Positions 24,345-32,669 of a DNA stretch of 64,000 nucleotides are shown piece by piece (within the stretch, counting starts at the first letter, position 1; each line of letters begins with the position of its first letter). Under the pieces are notes generated by a model. The model had not been told where the DNA came from. It searched no databases and saw only the letters and a list, made by a program, of their open reading frames with translations. The DNA comes from Aldehydirespirator sp965117015. Its GTDB lineage: Bacteria > Actinomycetota > Acidimicrobiia > Acidimicrobiales > Aldehydirespiratoraceae. The stretch is from assembly GCA_965117015.1 (NCBI GenBank), contig OZ220747.1, positions 2,232,001 to 2,296,000 on the forward strand, given 5' to 3'. A program made the translations under genes and the position numbers.

Positions 24345-25510
24345 CCGCTCCGCTGGAGGGAGTGATCGTGGTCGCGTTGGAGGCGGCCGTGGCCGCGCCG
24401 TTCGCCACCCGCCAGCTGGCCGACCTCGGCGCCCGCGTCCTCAAGGTGGAACGACCCGGTGAGGGCGATTTCGCCCGCCACTACGACGCGGCCATGGACG
24501 GCACGTCCGCGTTCTTCGTGTGGGCCAACCGCGGCAAGCAGAGCATCGAGCTGGACTTGAAGGACCCCGGCGACCGTGCCCGCTTCGACCGGCTGGTGGC
24601 GGGCGCCGACGTGTTCGTGCAGAACCTCTCGCCAGCCGCGGCCCGGCGGGCCGGAATCCTCGCCGATCAGTTGAGGGAGGACCGGCCCGGCCTGATCGCC
24701 TGCGACGTCTCCGGCTACGGCCTCGGTGGCCCCCGCACCGACGACAAGGCCTACGACCTGGCCGTCCAGGCCGAGGGGGGCGCGGTGGCGCTGACCGGCA
24801 CCGCGGAGCAGGCGTGCAAGGTCGGCTTCTCGATCGCCGACATCGCCGCGGCCATGTACGCCTTCTCGTCGATCCTGGCCGCGCTGTACCGCCGCCAGGC
24901 CACCGGCGAGGGCGCCTCGATCGAGGTGTCGATGCTGGAGAGCCTTGCCGAGTGGACCGCCGCGCCGACCTACGCGGCCGTGGGCAGCGGCTCGGTGCCG
25001 CCGCGGGCCGGGCACCGCCACACCATCATCGCCCCCTACGGCATGTACCCGATGAGCGACGGTGAGCTGGTGATGATCGGCGTGCAGAGCAACCGGGACT
25101 GGGCCGACTTCGCCGAGCACGTCCTAGAGGACCCGGCGCTGTCTGATGATCCCCGGTTTGCCGACAACTCCGACCGCATCGCCAACATCGACGATCTGGA
25201 GGCCTTGATCACGTCGGTGTTCGCCTCGGTCAGCCCCGAGGAGCTGATGCGGCGTCTGCGGGCCGGCCGGGTGGCCCACAGCTTCGTGCGGGACCCGATG
25301 GCGCTGTGGCAGCACGACCAGCTCAGGGCCCGCGACCGCTTCATGCACGTGACCACCCCCACCGGGTCGACCGAGGTCTACAAGCCCCCCTTCAACCTCA
25401 GCAACGCCGGCACCCCAGACGCCACCATCCCCGCCCTGGGCCAGCACACCCCCGACCTAGTCGCAGAACTGGAGTCCCGCGCCGAACGGCGTCAGGCGGC
25501 GGGGTTGTAG
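24341..25510 (+). CDS. CaiB/BaiF (family III) CoA-transferase
   Basis: 389 residues from a GTG overlapping the acyl-CoA dehydrogenase stop. Family blocks are VALEAAVAAPFATRQLADLGARVLKVERPGEGDFARHY, the catalytic Asp in DDKAYDLAVQAEGG, and the ATGEGASIEVSMLESLAEW region. These enzymes move CoA between carboxylic acids. Here it probably activates the acid used by the adjacent acyl-CoA dehydrogenase. It closes the long co-directional run that began at 6.9 kb, and its last 19 bases overlap the convergent GNAT gene. Confidence 0.92.
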   Translation: MTAPLEGVIVVALEAAVAAPFATRQLADLGARVLKVERPGEGDFARHYDAAMDGTSAFFVWANRGKQSIELDLKDPGDRARFDRLVAGADVFVQNLSPAAARRAGILADQLREDRPGLIACDVSGYGLGGPRTDDKAYDLAVQAEGGAVALTGTAEQACKVGFSIADIAAAMYAFSSILAALYRRQATGEGASIEVSMLESLAEWTAAPTYAAVGSGSVPPRAGHRHTIIAPYGMYPMSDGELVMIGVQSNRDWADFAEHVLEDPALSDDPRFADNSDRIANIDDLEALITSVFASVSPEELMRRLRAGRVAHSFVRDPMALWQHDQLRARDRFMHVTTPTGSTEVYKPPFNLSNAGTPDATIPALGQHTPDLVAELESRAERRQAAGL

Positions 25511-26124
25511 TCGGGGTTCTCCCAGACGATGAGGGAGGCCCAGCTGTCCACCGCGGGGTCACGGATGTAGTCGGCGATCACGCCGCGGGCTTCGAAGCCG
25601 TTGGCGATCTGCATGGTGAGGGTGGCGTCGTACAGCTCGCCCGCCGAAACCTTTGCGACGTAGTCCGCGGCCGACATCTTGTCCTTGTGGTCGGCGTAGC
25701 CGGGGATCACCCCTCCGGCCACGATGCCGGCCAGGTTCAGGTCCCGGCAGATCTGCTTGCGCATGTCGTAGAGCCGCTTGCCGATGCCCCGGCGGCGGTA
25801 GTCGGGCAGCACCGCGATGCTGGTGCCGTAGTACCAACCGCCGTCGGCAACATGGCCGGTGCCGCCGTCGACCCCGACCAGGTCTCGGATCGAGTGCTGG
25901 GTGTGGCTGAAGTCGAAGTGGATACGGATGCCCAGCCCCATGGCCACCGGGGTGTCGCCGTCGAGCACCACCACGCCGCCCTCAGGGAACTCGAGCGCCA
26001 GGGCCCGCAGCTCGTCGGCCCAGTAGAGGTCTTCGCTGTCCGCGGTCGGGAACGCGGTGTGCTCGATGTGCTGGAGCGCCTCGGCCCACTCGGCCCTGAT
26101 GTTGGTGTAGGTCAGCTCGCCCAT
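25492..26124 (-). CDS. GNAT-family N-acetyltransferase
   Basis: 210 residues. The acetyl-CoA binding motif A is IAVLPDYRRRGIGKRLYDM (R-x-x-G-x-G/A). Upstream strands GGVVVLDGDTPVAMGLGIR and downstream GGVIPGYADHKDKM fit the fold, and HKDKMSAADYVAKVSAGELYDATLTMQIANGF is the C-terminal half. The acceptor is unknown. It is convergent with the CoA-transferase and downstream of the C45 gene on the same strand (16-base gap), so those two are probably co-transcribed. Confidence 0.82.
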   Translation of the reverse strand: MGELTYTNIRAEWAEALQHIEHTAFPTADSEDLYWADELRALALEFPEGGVVVLDGDTPVAMGLGIRIHFDFSHTQHSIRDLVGVDGGTGHVADGGWYYGTSIAVLPDYRRRGIGKRLYDMRKQICRDLNLAGIVAGGVIPGYADHKDKMSAADYVAKVSAGELYDATLTMQIANGFEARGVIADYIRDPAVDSWASLIVWENPDYNPAA

Positions 26125-26140
26125 GGCGGTCGTGGCCCGC

Positions 26141-27256
26141 TCAGATGCGCTGGGCCGTGGCGGGTGTCAGCGAGAAGTGCTCGTAGTCATTGTCCGCGGG
26201 CTGGCCCCAGCAGGCCCAGAAGTCGCCGGTGCGGGGCCGCATGATCACCGCGCCGCTCGACTCCACTCGATACTTGGCGTCGGGCCATCGGCAGATGGCG
26301 GTCGGCTCCCTCGTGACCTCCATGAGTCGCTCGGGATAGACCGGATGGCCGTCGTCGGCGAGCATGGCCGCGGCCAGCTCCAAGCGGCGGCGCGAGTTGG
26401 CCATCAGCTCGCCGTCCCTCTCGCCCTCGAAAGGCAGGGCCGCCGGCTCGATCACATGGTTGGTGTGGACTATTGGTTCGGCGGCCAGAGCCTGCACCGG
26501 CCGGGCCGACGGCATGGCCTCGACGTTGTAGCCCCGACCCTCGGCGTCGAGAATCAAGTAGTTGTGGGCACCAGCCAGGTCGGCTCGCAGCAGCGCGTCC
26601 AACGCATCGGCTGCAGTGGCCTGGGCCAGCATCTCGCGGATGACCGTGGGCCACATCACCCCGAAGCGGCCGTCATTGCCGGTCAGGTTGTTGATGCCCA
26701 CGCATACGCCTGCGGAGTTCAGGCCGATCTGGCCCAGGCAACCCACGGTGGTGAACACCAGCGCATCGGGCCCGGCGTCGGGACGCAGGCGGGCCAGTAC
26801 CACATGGTCGGTGGCGGTGTCGTGCATATCCCAGGTCTGGCCCACCATCCCCGCGCCGTCGGCCCGGCTGTCAGGTACCACGAAGGCGGTGCAGTCGTCC
26901 TCGGTCACCGAGGTCGGGTGCGGGCCTGAGGTGGCAGCCCGGACGGTGTCCACGAAGTCGGTGAACCCGCCCACCACTACCGCCTCGGCCGGGGTGATGC
27001 CCGCGGCCGACGCCATGGCCAGCATTTCGGCGTGCAACCGGGGCGAGAACGCCTCATGGGCCGGCAGGCAGGCCTCGGCCAGCTCCAGCACCCGGTCCTG
27101 CTGGAGCCGCCCGCCGCTCCAGAGTCCCTCGGCTACCAGTTCCACCCGGTCGCGGGCGTACTGGCGGATCTCGGCCGCATGGGCCCGCCCGTGGGCGTCG
27201 CCCATGGCCTCGGGTGACCCGGCCAGGTCGAGTTGCCTGATCGGCGGCCGTCGCAT
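26141..27256 (-). CDS. C45-type peptidase / acyl-CoA:6-aminopenicillanate acyltransferase-like Ntn hydrolase
   Basis: 371 residues from ATG 27256; an in-frame ATG at 27298 adds 14 residues but abuts the repeat element. The presumed nucleophile is Cys122 in EDDCTAFVV, followed by GMVGQTWDMHDTATDHVV and the block INNLTGNDGRFGVMWPTVIREML. In this family the chain is cleaved before the cysteine, which becomes the N-terminal nucleophile of an amide hydrolase or acyltransferase. An amidase acting on an acylated amine would suit the region, but that is inference. Confidence 0.82.
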   Translation of the reverse strand: MRRPPIRQLDLAGSPEAMGDAHGRAHAAEIRQYARDRVELVAEGLWSGGRLQQDRVLELAEACLPAHEAFSPRLHAEMLAMASAAGITPAEAVVVGGFTDFVDTVRAATSGPHPTSVTEDDCTAFVVPDSRADGAGMVGQTWDMHDTATDHVVLARLRPDAGPDALVFTTVGCLGQIGLNSAGVCVGINNLTGNDGRFGVMWPTVIREMLAQATAADALDALLRADLAGAHNYLILDAEGRGYNVEAMPSARPVQALAAEPIVHTNHVIEPAALPFEGERDGELMANSRRRLELAAAMLADDGHPVYPERLMEVTREPTAICRWPDAKYRVESSGAVIMRPRTGDFWACWGQPADNDYEHFSLTPATAQRI

Positions 27257-27300
27257 ACCCGCAGAGTAATCCCCGGGCGCCGAGCGGCGGTCCTCCACGG

Positions 27301-27348
27301 GAATTGGCAGCGGTGGGGGCCGTTTTGCGCGTCGCTAGCTGCCAGTTC
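27301..27348. repeat. Hairpin repeat element, copy 1
   Basis: GAATTGGCAGC (27301-27311) and GCTGCCAGTTC (27338-27348) are inverted arms around 26 bases. Copy 2 follows 72 bases later with the same arms and a related loop. Confidence 0.8.
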
Positions 27349-27372
27349 GCGGTGGGGTGCGGCGTCGGTGGA

Positions 27373-27420
27373 GAATTGGCAGCGGTGGGGGCCGTGTTGG
27401 GCGTTGGTGGCTGCCAGTTC
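27373..27420. repeat. Hairpin repeat element, copy 2
   Basis: Same arms as copy 1 (27373-27383 and 27410-27420), again 26 bases apart. Both loops start GGTGGGGGCCGT. Together the two copies fill most of the gap between the divergent C45 and FAD oxidase genes. Confidence 0.8.
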
Positions 27421-27448
27421 CCCGACGTGGCAGGCGTACAGTTGCGGG

Positions 27449-28849
27449 ATGCGCCCCGGCTTGACCTCCGACGCTCGATACCGCGAGCGGTCGATGTGGC
27501 TCGACACCTTCCCGGGCTCGCTCGACTCCCGCCCGGCGCTCGAAGGCGACATCGACACCGACGTAGCCATCGTCGGCGGCGGGTTCACGGGACTGTGGAC
27601 CGCCTACTACCTGCGGCAGCTCGATCCAACGTTGCGGGTGACGGTGATCGAACGCGACATATGCGGCTTCGGCGCCTCCGGGCGCAACGGCGGCTGGGTG
27701 GTGGGCGAGCTGGCCGCGGGGATCGAGACGTATGCGGCTCTCGCGGACCTGCCTTCGTCGCTGCGCCTCGCGCGGGCCGTCTTCGACAGCGTCGACGAGA
27801 TCGGCCGAGTGGCCGCGGCCGAGGGCATCGAATGCGGCTACCACAAGGGCGGCGTGATCCGCTTCGCTCGCAACCGTCCTCAAGCCGAGCGCCAGGCCGC
27901 CGAGATAGCCCATCAACACGAACTGGGGCTCAACGAGGACGAGATCCGGCTGCTGACCGCGGATGAAGCCCGGGTTCACGCCAACGCCACCGGGGTGCTC
28001 GGCGGCATCTTCTACGCCCCCTGCGCGGCGATTGACCCGGCCCGGCTGGTGAGGGGACTGGCTGAGGCGGTGGAGCGCCGCGGTGCGACCATCGTCGAGC
28101 AGACGGCTGCCGTCGCCATTGAGCCCGGCCGGGTGCTGACCGATCGGGGCACGGTGCGGGCCGAGGTGGTGGTGCGGGCCACCGAGGCCTACACCCGGGA
28201 CCTGCGGGGCCGGCGGCGCCAGCTGCTGCCCATCTACTCGCTGATGATCGGCACCGAGCCGCTGCCGCAATCGGTGTTCGACGAGATCGGCCTGGCCGAC
28301 CGGCCCACCTTCGCCGACGACCGCTACATGGTGATCTACGGCCAGCGCACAGCCGATGACCGCATAGCTTTCGGCGGCCGGGGAGTCCCCTACCTCTACG
28401 GATCGCGGATCAGCTCGTCGGTGGAGCGCCACCACAGATCGCACCAGCGCATACACCGCACGCTGGTGGACCTGTTCCCGGCGCTGGCCCGGGCGCGGAT
28501 CACCCACCGGTGGGGCGGCGTGCTCGCTGTGCCCCGCAACTGGACCCCGTTCGTCCACTTCGACCGGGCCGCCGGCACCGCCGGCGCGGGCGGCTACGTG
28601 GGGGAGGGGGTGTCGCCGTCGAACCTGGCCGGGCGCACCCTGGCCGAACTGATCACCGGCACCGACTCCGAGCGAGTCGACCTTCCCTGGGTCAACGCCC
28701 ACCACCGCCGCTGGGAGCCCGAGCCGCTGCGCTGGCTGGGAGTGCGGGGCAGCCGCTGGATCCTGGCCGGCGCCGACATCTACGAGTACCGCACCAACCG
28801 GCAGGCGAAGGCCGCGGTAGCGCTGGCCCGCAAGATCCGCAACGACTGA
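27449..28849 (+). CDS. FAD-dependent amine oxidoreductase (DadA/PuuB-like)
   Basis: 466 residues from ATG 27449; the longer frame to 27233 is made of hairpin repeats. The FAD motif is VAIVGGGFTGLWTAYYL, and the second block FGASGRNGGWVVGEL matches gamma-glutamylputrescine oxidase and related amine oxidases (SGRNGG). The C-terminal part has ITHRWGGVLAVPRNWTPFV and GYVGEGVSPSNLAGRTLAELI. It probably oxidises a secondary amine or gamma-glutamyl amine to an aldehyde with release of ammonia or peroxide. Together with the PuuA-like ligase, ALDH and GabT-like genes it would give most of a Puu-type pathway. Confidence 0.88.
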   Translation: MRPGLTSDARYRERSMWLDTFPGSLDSRPALEGDIDTDVAIVGGGFTGLWTAYYLRQLDPTLRVTVIERDICGFGASGRNGGWVVGELAAGIETYAALADLPSSLRLARAVFDSVDEIGRVAAAEGIECGYHKGGVIRFARNRPQAERQAAEIAHQHELGLNEDEIRLLTADEARVHANATGVLGGIFYAPCAAIDPARLVRGLAEAVERRGATIVEQTAAVAIEPGRVLTDRGTVRAEVVVRATEAYTRDLRGRRRQLLPIYSLMIGTEPLPQSVFDEIGLADRPTFADDRYMVIYGQRTADDRIAFGGRGVPYLYGSRISSSVERHHRSHQRIHRTLVDLFPALARARITHRWGGVLAVPRNWTPFVHFDRAAGTAGAGGYVGEGVSPSNLAGRTLAELITGTDSERVDLPWVNAHHRRWEPEPLRWLGVRGSRWILAGADIYEYRTNRQAKAAVALARKIRND

Positions 28850-28866
28850 CCGCTACAAGCGGCCCC

Positions 28867-28915
28867 GAACTTGAAGCAGTTAACCACCTCTGGTGTGGCT
28901 AACCGCTTGAAGTTC
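28867..28915. terminator. Long imperfect inverted repeat, probable terminator or regulatory hairpin
   Basis: The 21-base arms 28867-28887 (GAACTTGAAGCAGTTAACCAC) and 28895-28915 differ at three positions and enclose seven bases. The element lies 17 bases after one stop and about 40 bases before the next start. No U-run follows. Its length and AT content are unusual here. Confidence 0.5.
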
Positions 28916-28954
28916 TGAGCCTGCGTCGGGTCCGGCGAAGGCATAATCTGGCGC

Positions 28955-30247
28955 ATGACCACAAACGCTGAACTGGCCGAGCGCTACGGCTCGGCGCTGC
29001 CCAGCTTCCTGCATCTGCTCCACGACGAGCCGGTGTCGATTGACCGGGGCGAGGGCAGCTACGTCTGGGATGTTGAGGGCAACCGCTACCTCGACTTCTT
29101 CGGCGGGGTGCTGACGACCATGATCGGCCACGCCGAGCCCAGCGTGGTGGCCGCGGTGCAGGACCAGGCGGCCATGGTGATGCACACCTCCACGCTGTAC
29201 CTGAGCGAGCCCATGATCGCCTTCGCCGAGGACGTGGCCCGGGTGTCGGGCATCGACGACGCCCGGGTGTTCTTCACGCCCTCGGGCAGCGAGGCCAACG
29301 ACGCCGCCCTGCTCATGGCGACCGTGCACCGCGGCTCCAACCAGATCCTGGCCATGCGCAACAGCTACCACGGGCGCACCTTCTCGGCCCAGGCCATCAC
29401 CGCCCACCGCAGCTGGTCGTCGACCAGCCTCACCGGGCTCAACGTCACCTTTGTCCAGGGCGGCTACCGGCTGCGCAGCCCGTTCCGCCACCTCGACGAC
29501 GACGCATACACCACAGCGTGCGTCGACGATCTCGTGCAGCTCATCGACATGACCACCTCGGGGGACGTGGCCGCCATGATCGCCGAGCCCATCCAGGGCG
29601 TGGGCGGGTTCGCGGTTCCCCCCGACGGCTTCTTCGGGGCCATGGGAAAGGTGCTGTCGTCCCACGGCATCCTGTTCATCTCCGACGAGGTGCAGACTGG
29701 CTGGGGCCGCACCGGCGAGCACTTCTGGGGCTACGAGGCCCACGGGATCGTGCCTGACATGCTCACCTTCGCCAAAGGAGTCGGCAACGGCATCACCCTG
29801 GCCGGCGTGGTGGGACGGGCCGAGATCTTCGACTCCATCGGCGCGCTCCAGTTCTCAACCTTCGGCGGCAACCCCCTGTCGGCCGCCGCCGGTCGGGCCA
29901 CGCTGCGGCGGGTGCTGGAGGACGACCTCCAGGCCAACGCGCTGGCCATGGGCCGGCGGCTGGTGGACGCGTTGACTCCGGCGGTGGAGCGGACCGGCTT
30001 CGTCGCCGAGCTGCGGGGCCGCGGGCTGATGCAGGCCATGGAGTTCGTGCACCCCGGCTCCATCGAGCCCGACGCGGCCCGGGCTGGCGCCGTGCTGGAG
30101 GCTTGCCGGGACCGGGGCCTGCTGGTCGGCAAGGGAGGCCTCTACGGCAACGTGATCCGGGTCACGCCCATGCTCAACGTCACCGCGGCCGAGATCGACG
30201 AAGGCGCCGCCGCCCTACTGGGAGCGCTGGACGCGGCTGACGCCTGA
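28955..30247 (+). CDS. Class III aminotransferase, AGXT2 (alanine-glyoxylate transaminase 2)-like
   Basis: 430 residues. PLP residues include FTPSGSEANDAALL, SYHGRTF, the Asp in FISDEVQTGWGRTG and the Schiff-base Lys274 in LTFAKGVGNGI. The pattern FAKGVGNG with QTGWGRTG is typical of AGXT2 and related omega-amino acid transaminases that use alanine or beta-alanine and glyoxylate or pyruvate. It probably follows the FAD oxidase functionally, although a long hairpin separates them. It is clearly different from the GabT-like enzyme at 17558. Confidence 0.88.
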   Translation: MTTNAELAERYGSALPSFLHLLHDEPVSIDRGEGSYVWDVEGNRYLDFFGGVLTTMIGHAEPSVVAAVQDQAAMVMHTSTLYLSEPMIAFAEDVARVSGIDDARVFFTPSGSEANDAALLMATVHRGSNQILAMRNSYHGRTFSAQAITAHRSWSSTSLTGLNVTFVQGGYRLRSPFRHLDDDAYTTACVDDLVQLIDMTTSGDVAAMIAEPIQGVGGFAVPPDGFFGAMGKVLSSHGILFISDEVQTGWGRTGEHFWGYEAHGIVPDMLTFAKGVGNGITLAGVVGRAEIFDSIGALQFSTFGGNPLSAAAGRATLRRVLEDDLQANALAMGRRLVDALTPAVERTGFVAELRGRGLMQAMEFVHPGSIEPDAARAGAVLEACRDRGLLVGKGGLYGNVIRVTPMLNVTAAEIDEGAAALLGALDAADA

Positions 30248-30283
30248 GCCCGCCGACGGAACCTGCACCGAAAGGGGAGCCCC

Positions 30284-32557
30284 ATGACCGGAGGGCCCGT
30301 TCCCATCCCGACCTTCGAGGGCCGCATCGGTCGAACCCGGGCCGAGTCCGAGCCCTGCTTCAGCGAGCCGCCGCACCCAGGCGAGGACTCGCCCAACGTT
30401 GTGATCATCCTGCTCGACGACACCGGCTTCGCCCAGTTCGGCTGCTACGGCTCCGACATCGACACCGCCAACGTCGACCGGCTGGCCGAGGGCGGGCTCC
30501 AGTTCACGAACTTCCACGTCACGCCGCTGTGCTCGCCCACCCGGGCCGCGCTTCTCACCGGACGCTCCCAGCACGCGGTGGGCATGCGGACGCTGGCCAA
30601 CTTCAGGAGCGGCTTCCCGAACCAGCTCGGCCATGTCTCCAACCATGCGGCCACCGTCGCGGAGGTCCTGAGCGCCGTCGGCTACGCCACCTTCTGCGCG
30701 GGCAAGTGGCATCTGGGCCACACCCAGGACAGTTCGGCCGCAGGCCCCTTCGACCAGTGGCCGCTGGGCCGCGGCTTCGACCGGTTCTACGGGTTCCTCG
30801 AGGGCGAGACCGATCAGTTCAATCCCGAGCTGGTGATCGACAACCACCGGGCTGACCCTCCGGCCGGACCCGAGGACGGCTACCACCTCAGCGAGGACCT
30901 CGTCGACCAGCTGCTGCTGATGATCGGCGACAGCAAGGGAGTCCGCCCCGACCGGCCCTTCTTCGCCTACCTGCCTTTCGGCGCCACCCACGCCCCCCAC
31001 CAGTCGCCGGCCGGCTACCTGGCCAAGTACCGGGGACGCTACGACGAGGGATGGGACATCGTGCGGGAGCGCTGGTACCGGCGCCAGCTGGAACTCGGCG
31101 TGATCCCCGAGGGAACCCGGCTGGCGCCCCGCAACCCGGGAGTGGATCCCTGGGACACGCTGCCCGAGACCCACCAGCGGTTCGCCGCCCGCCTCCAGGA
31201 GGCCTTCGCGGCCTTCCTCGACCACACCGACGACCAGATCGGGCGGCTGGTCGATGGCCTCGACCGGCTGGGCCAGCTCGACAACACGATCCTGGTGGTG
31301 CTCTCCGACAACGGGGCGTCGCAGGAGGGCGGCCCGTTCGGGGTGATGCACGAGATGAAGTGGTTCAACGGCATACCGGAGATACCGGAGGAGGCGGTCG
31401 CCCGGCTCGACGAGATCGGCGGGCCCCGCAGCTACGTCAACTACCCGTGGGGCTGGGCCCAGTGCGGCAACAGCCCGTTCAAGTGGTACAAGCAGAACAC
31501 CCACGAGGGCGGGGTTCATGTGCCCCTGATCGTCCACTGGCCCGAGGGCATGGGTGCCTCCGAGCGGGGAACGATGCGGCACCAGTTCACCAACGTCTCC
31601 GATGTCGTGCCCACGATCTACGAGCTGCTGGGCATCACCCCGCCCGAAGTGCTCAACGGATTCGAGCAGATGCCGGTCACGGGCCACTCGTTCGCGCCGG
31701 TGATGGCCGACGCCGGCCATCCGGCCACCAACACCCTCCAGTACTTCGAGATGGCCGGCTCGCGGGCGCTGGTGGCCGGCCATTGGAAGGCGGTGTGCCG
31801 ACACATCCACGGCACCGACTTCGACGCCGATCAGTGGGAGCTGTACGACCTGTCGGTGGACGCCTCGGAATGCGACGACCTCGCGACGCGGCAGCCCGAC
31901 AAGCTCGCCGAGCTCATCGAGCTCTGGTGGAGCGAGGCCGAGCGCAACGGCGTGCTGCCCCTCGACGACAGCTTCGTCGGCATGTTCAGGCCACGCCTGA
32001 ATGACCGCTCACCTCATCCCACCAGCCGCCGCTACCGGTACCGGCCGCCGATGTCGCCCATCGCGGTGCAGGCCGCGCCCGGCCCGGGTGGGCGGAGGTT
32101 CAGCCTCGACGCCCGGGTGACTCGCGCCACCGGCGCCGAGGGCGTGATCTGGGCGACCGGCACGGCCAGTGCAGGGGTCTCGATGTTCGTGCAGGACGAC
32201 CGGCTCGTCGTGGATTACAACGCGTTCGGTGATCACACCGTGCTGGAGTCCGACACGGAGGTGCCCACAGGGGACGCCACCGTGTCCATGCGCCTCGAGC
32301 GCACCAGCCGCACTACGGGCACGCTGGAGATCGTCATCGACGGCGCCGAGTGCGGTCGCTGCGACCTGCCGGTGTTCATGGGGATCATCTCCGCGGTCGG
32401 CACCAGCATCGGCCGCGACCACGGCTCAGCGGTGTCTGATCGCTATGCGGCGCCCTTCGGTTTCTCGGGCACGCTGCACGAGGTTGAGATCCAGCTGGCG
32501 CCGCGGACCCGCCGCGACGACGTCAACACAGCCCGCGCCGAGATGGCCCGGCAGTGA
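30284..32557 (+). CDS. Arylsulfatase-family sulfatase
   Basis: 757 residues, the size of the AslA/AtsA-like large sulfatases. Metal-binding Asp45-Asp46 are in ILLDDTGFAQFG. The activation motif is C-S-P-T-R with Cys83 in TPLCSPTRAALLTGR, to be converted to formylglycine. The N3-like segment AGKWHLGHTQ and DNGAS after VVLSD complete the active site. Residues beyond about 560 form a beta-rich domain that ends in VEIQLAPRTR. No signal peptide is visible. No formylglycine-generating enzyme is encoded in the window. The ribosome site is AAAGGGG ten bases upstream. Confidence 0.9.
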   Translation: MTGGPVPIPTFEGRIGRTRAESEPCFSEPPHPGEDSPNVVIILLDDTGFAQFGCYGSDIDTANVDRLAEGGLQFTNFHVTPLCSPTRAALLTGRSQHAVGMRTLANFRSGFPNQLGHVSNHAATVAEVLSAVGYATFCAGKWHLGHTQDSSAAGPFDQWPLGRGFDRFYGFLEGETDQFNPELVIDNHRADPPAGPEDGYHLSEDLVDQLLLMIGDSKGVRPDRPFFAYLPFGATHAPHQSPAGYLAKYRGRYDEGWDIVRERWYRRQLELGVIPEGTRLAPRNPGVDPWDTLPETHQRFAARLQEAFAAFLDHTDDQIGRLVDGLDRLGQLDNTILVVLSDNGASQEGGPFGVMHEMKWFNGIPEIPEEAVARLDEIGGPRSYVNYPWGWAQCGNSPFKWYKQNTHEGGVHVPLIVHWPEGMGASERGTMRHQFTNVSDVVPTIYELLGITPPEVLNGFEQMPVTGHSFAPVMADAGHPATNTLQYFEMAGSRALVAGHWKAVCRHIHGTDFDADQWELYDLSVDASECDDLATRQPDKLAELIELWWSEAERNGVLPLDDSFVGMFRPRLNDRSPHPTSRRYRYRPPMSPIAVQAAPGPGGRRFSLDARVTRATGAEGVIWATGTASAGVSMFVQDDRLVVDYNAFGDHTVLESDTEVPTGDATVSMRLERTSRTTGTLEIVIDGAECGRCDLPVFMGIISAVGTSIGRDHGSAVSDRYAAPFGFSGTLHEVEIQLAPRTRRDDVNTARAEMARQ

Positions 32558-32562
32558 GGCCC

Positions 32563-32654
32563 GCGGCCCGAGCGGCCCGTGAGCGCAGCGAACAAGAGCG
32601 GGAGTAACCGCGGCCAGAGCGGCCCGTGAGCGCAGCGAACAAGAGCGGGAGTAA
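32563..32654. repeat. Two tandem copies of the dispersed 38-bp repeat (47-bp period)
   Basis: Copies at 32570-32607 and 32617-32654 are identical: both begin GAGCGGCCCGTGAGCG and end AAGAGCGGGAGTAA. Each is preceded by GCGGCC. They fill the gap between the convergent sulfatase and DUF1015 genes. The third copy is in the P450 gene end at 21841. Confidence 0.85.
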
Positions 32655-32669
32655 TTGCGGCCCGGCGCC

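Noticed and set aside
27301..27420. Tandem hairpins as a CRISPR array
   Set aside because: Only two units, the 'spacers' are similar to each other, no cas genes, and single copies occur elsewhere in the window.
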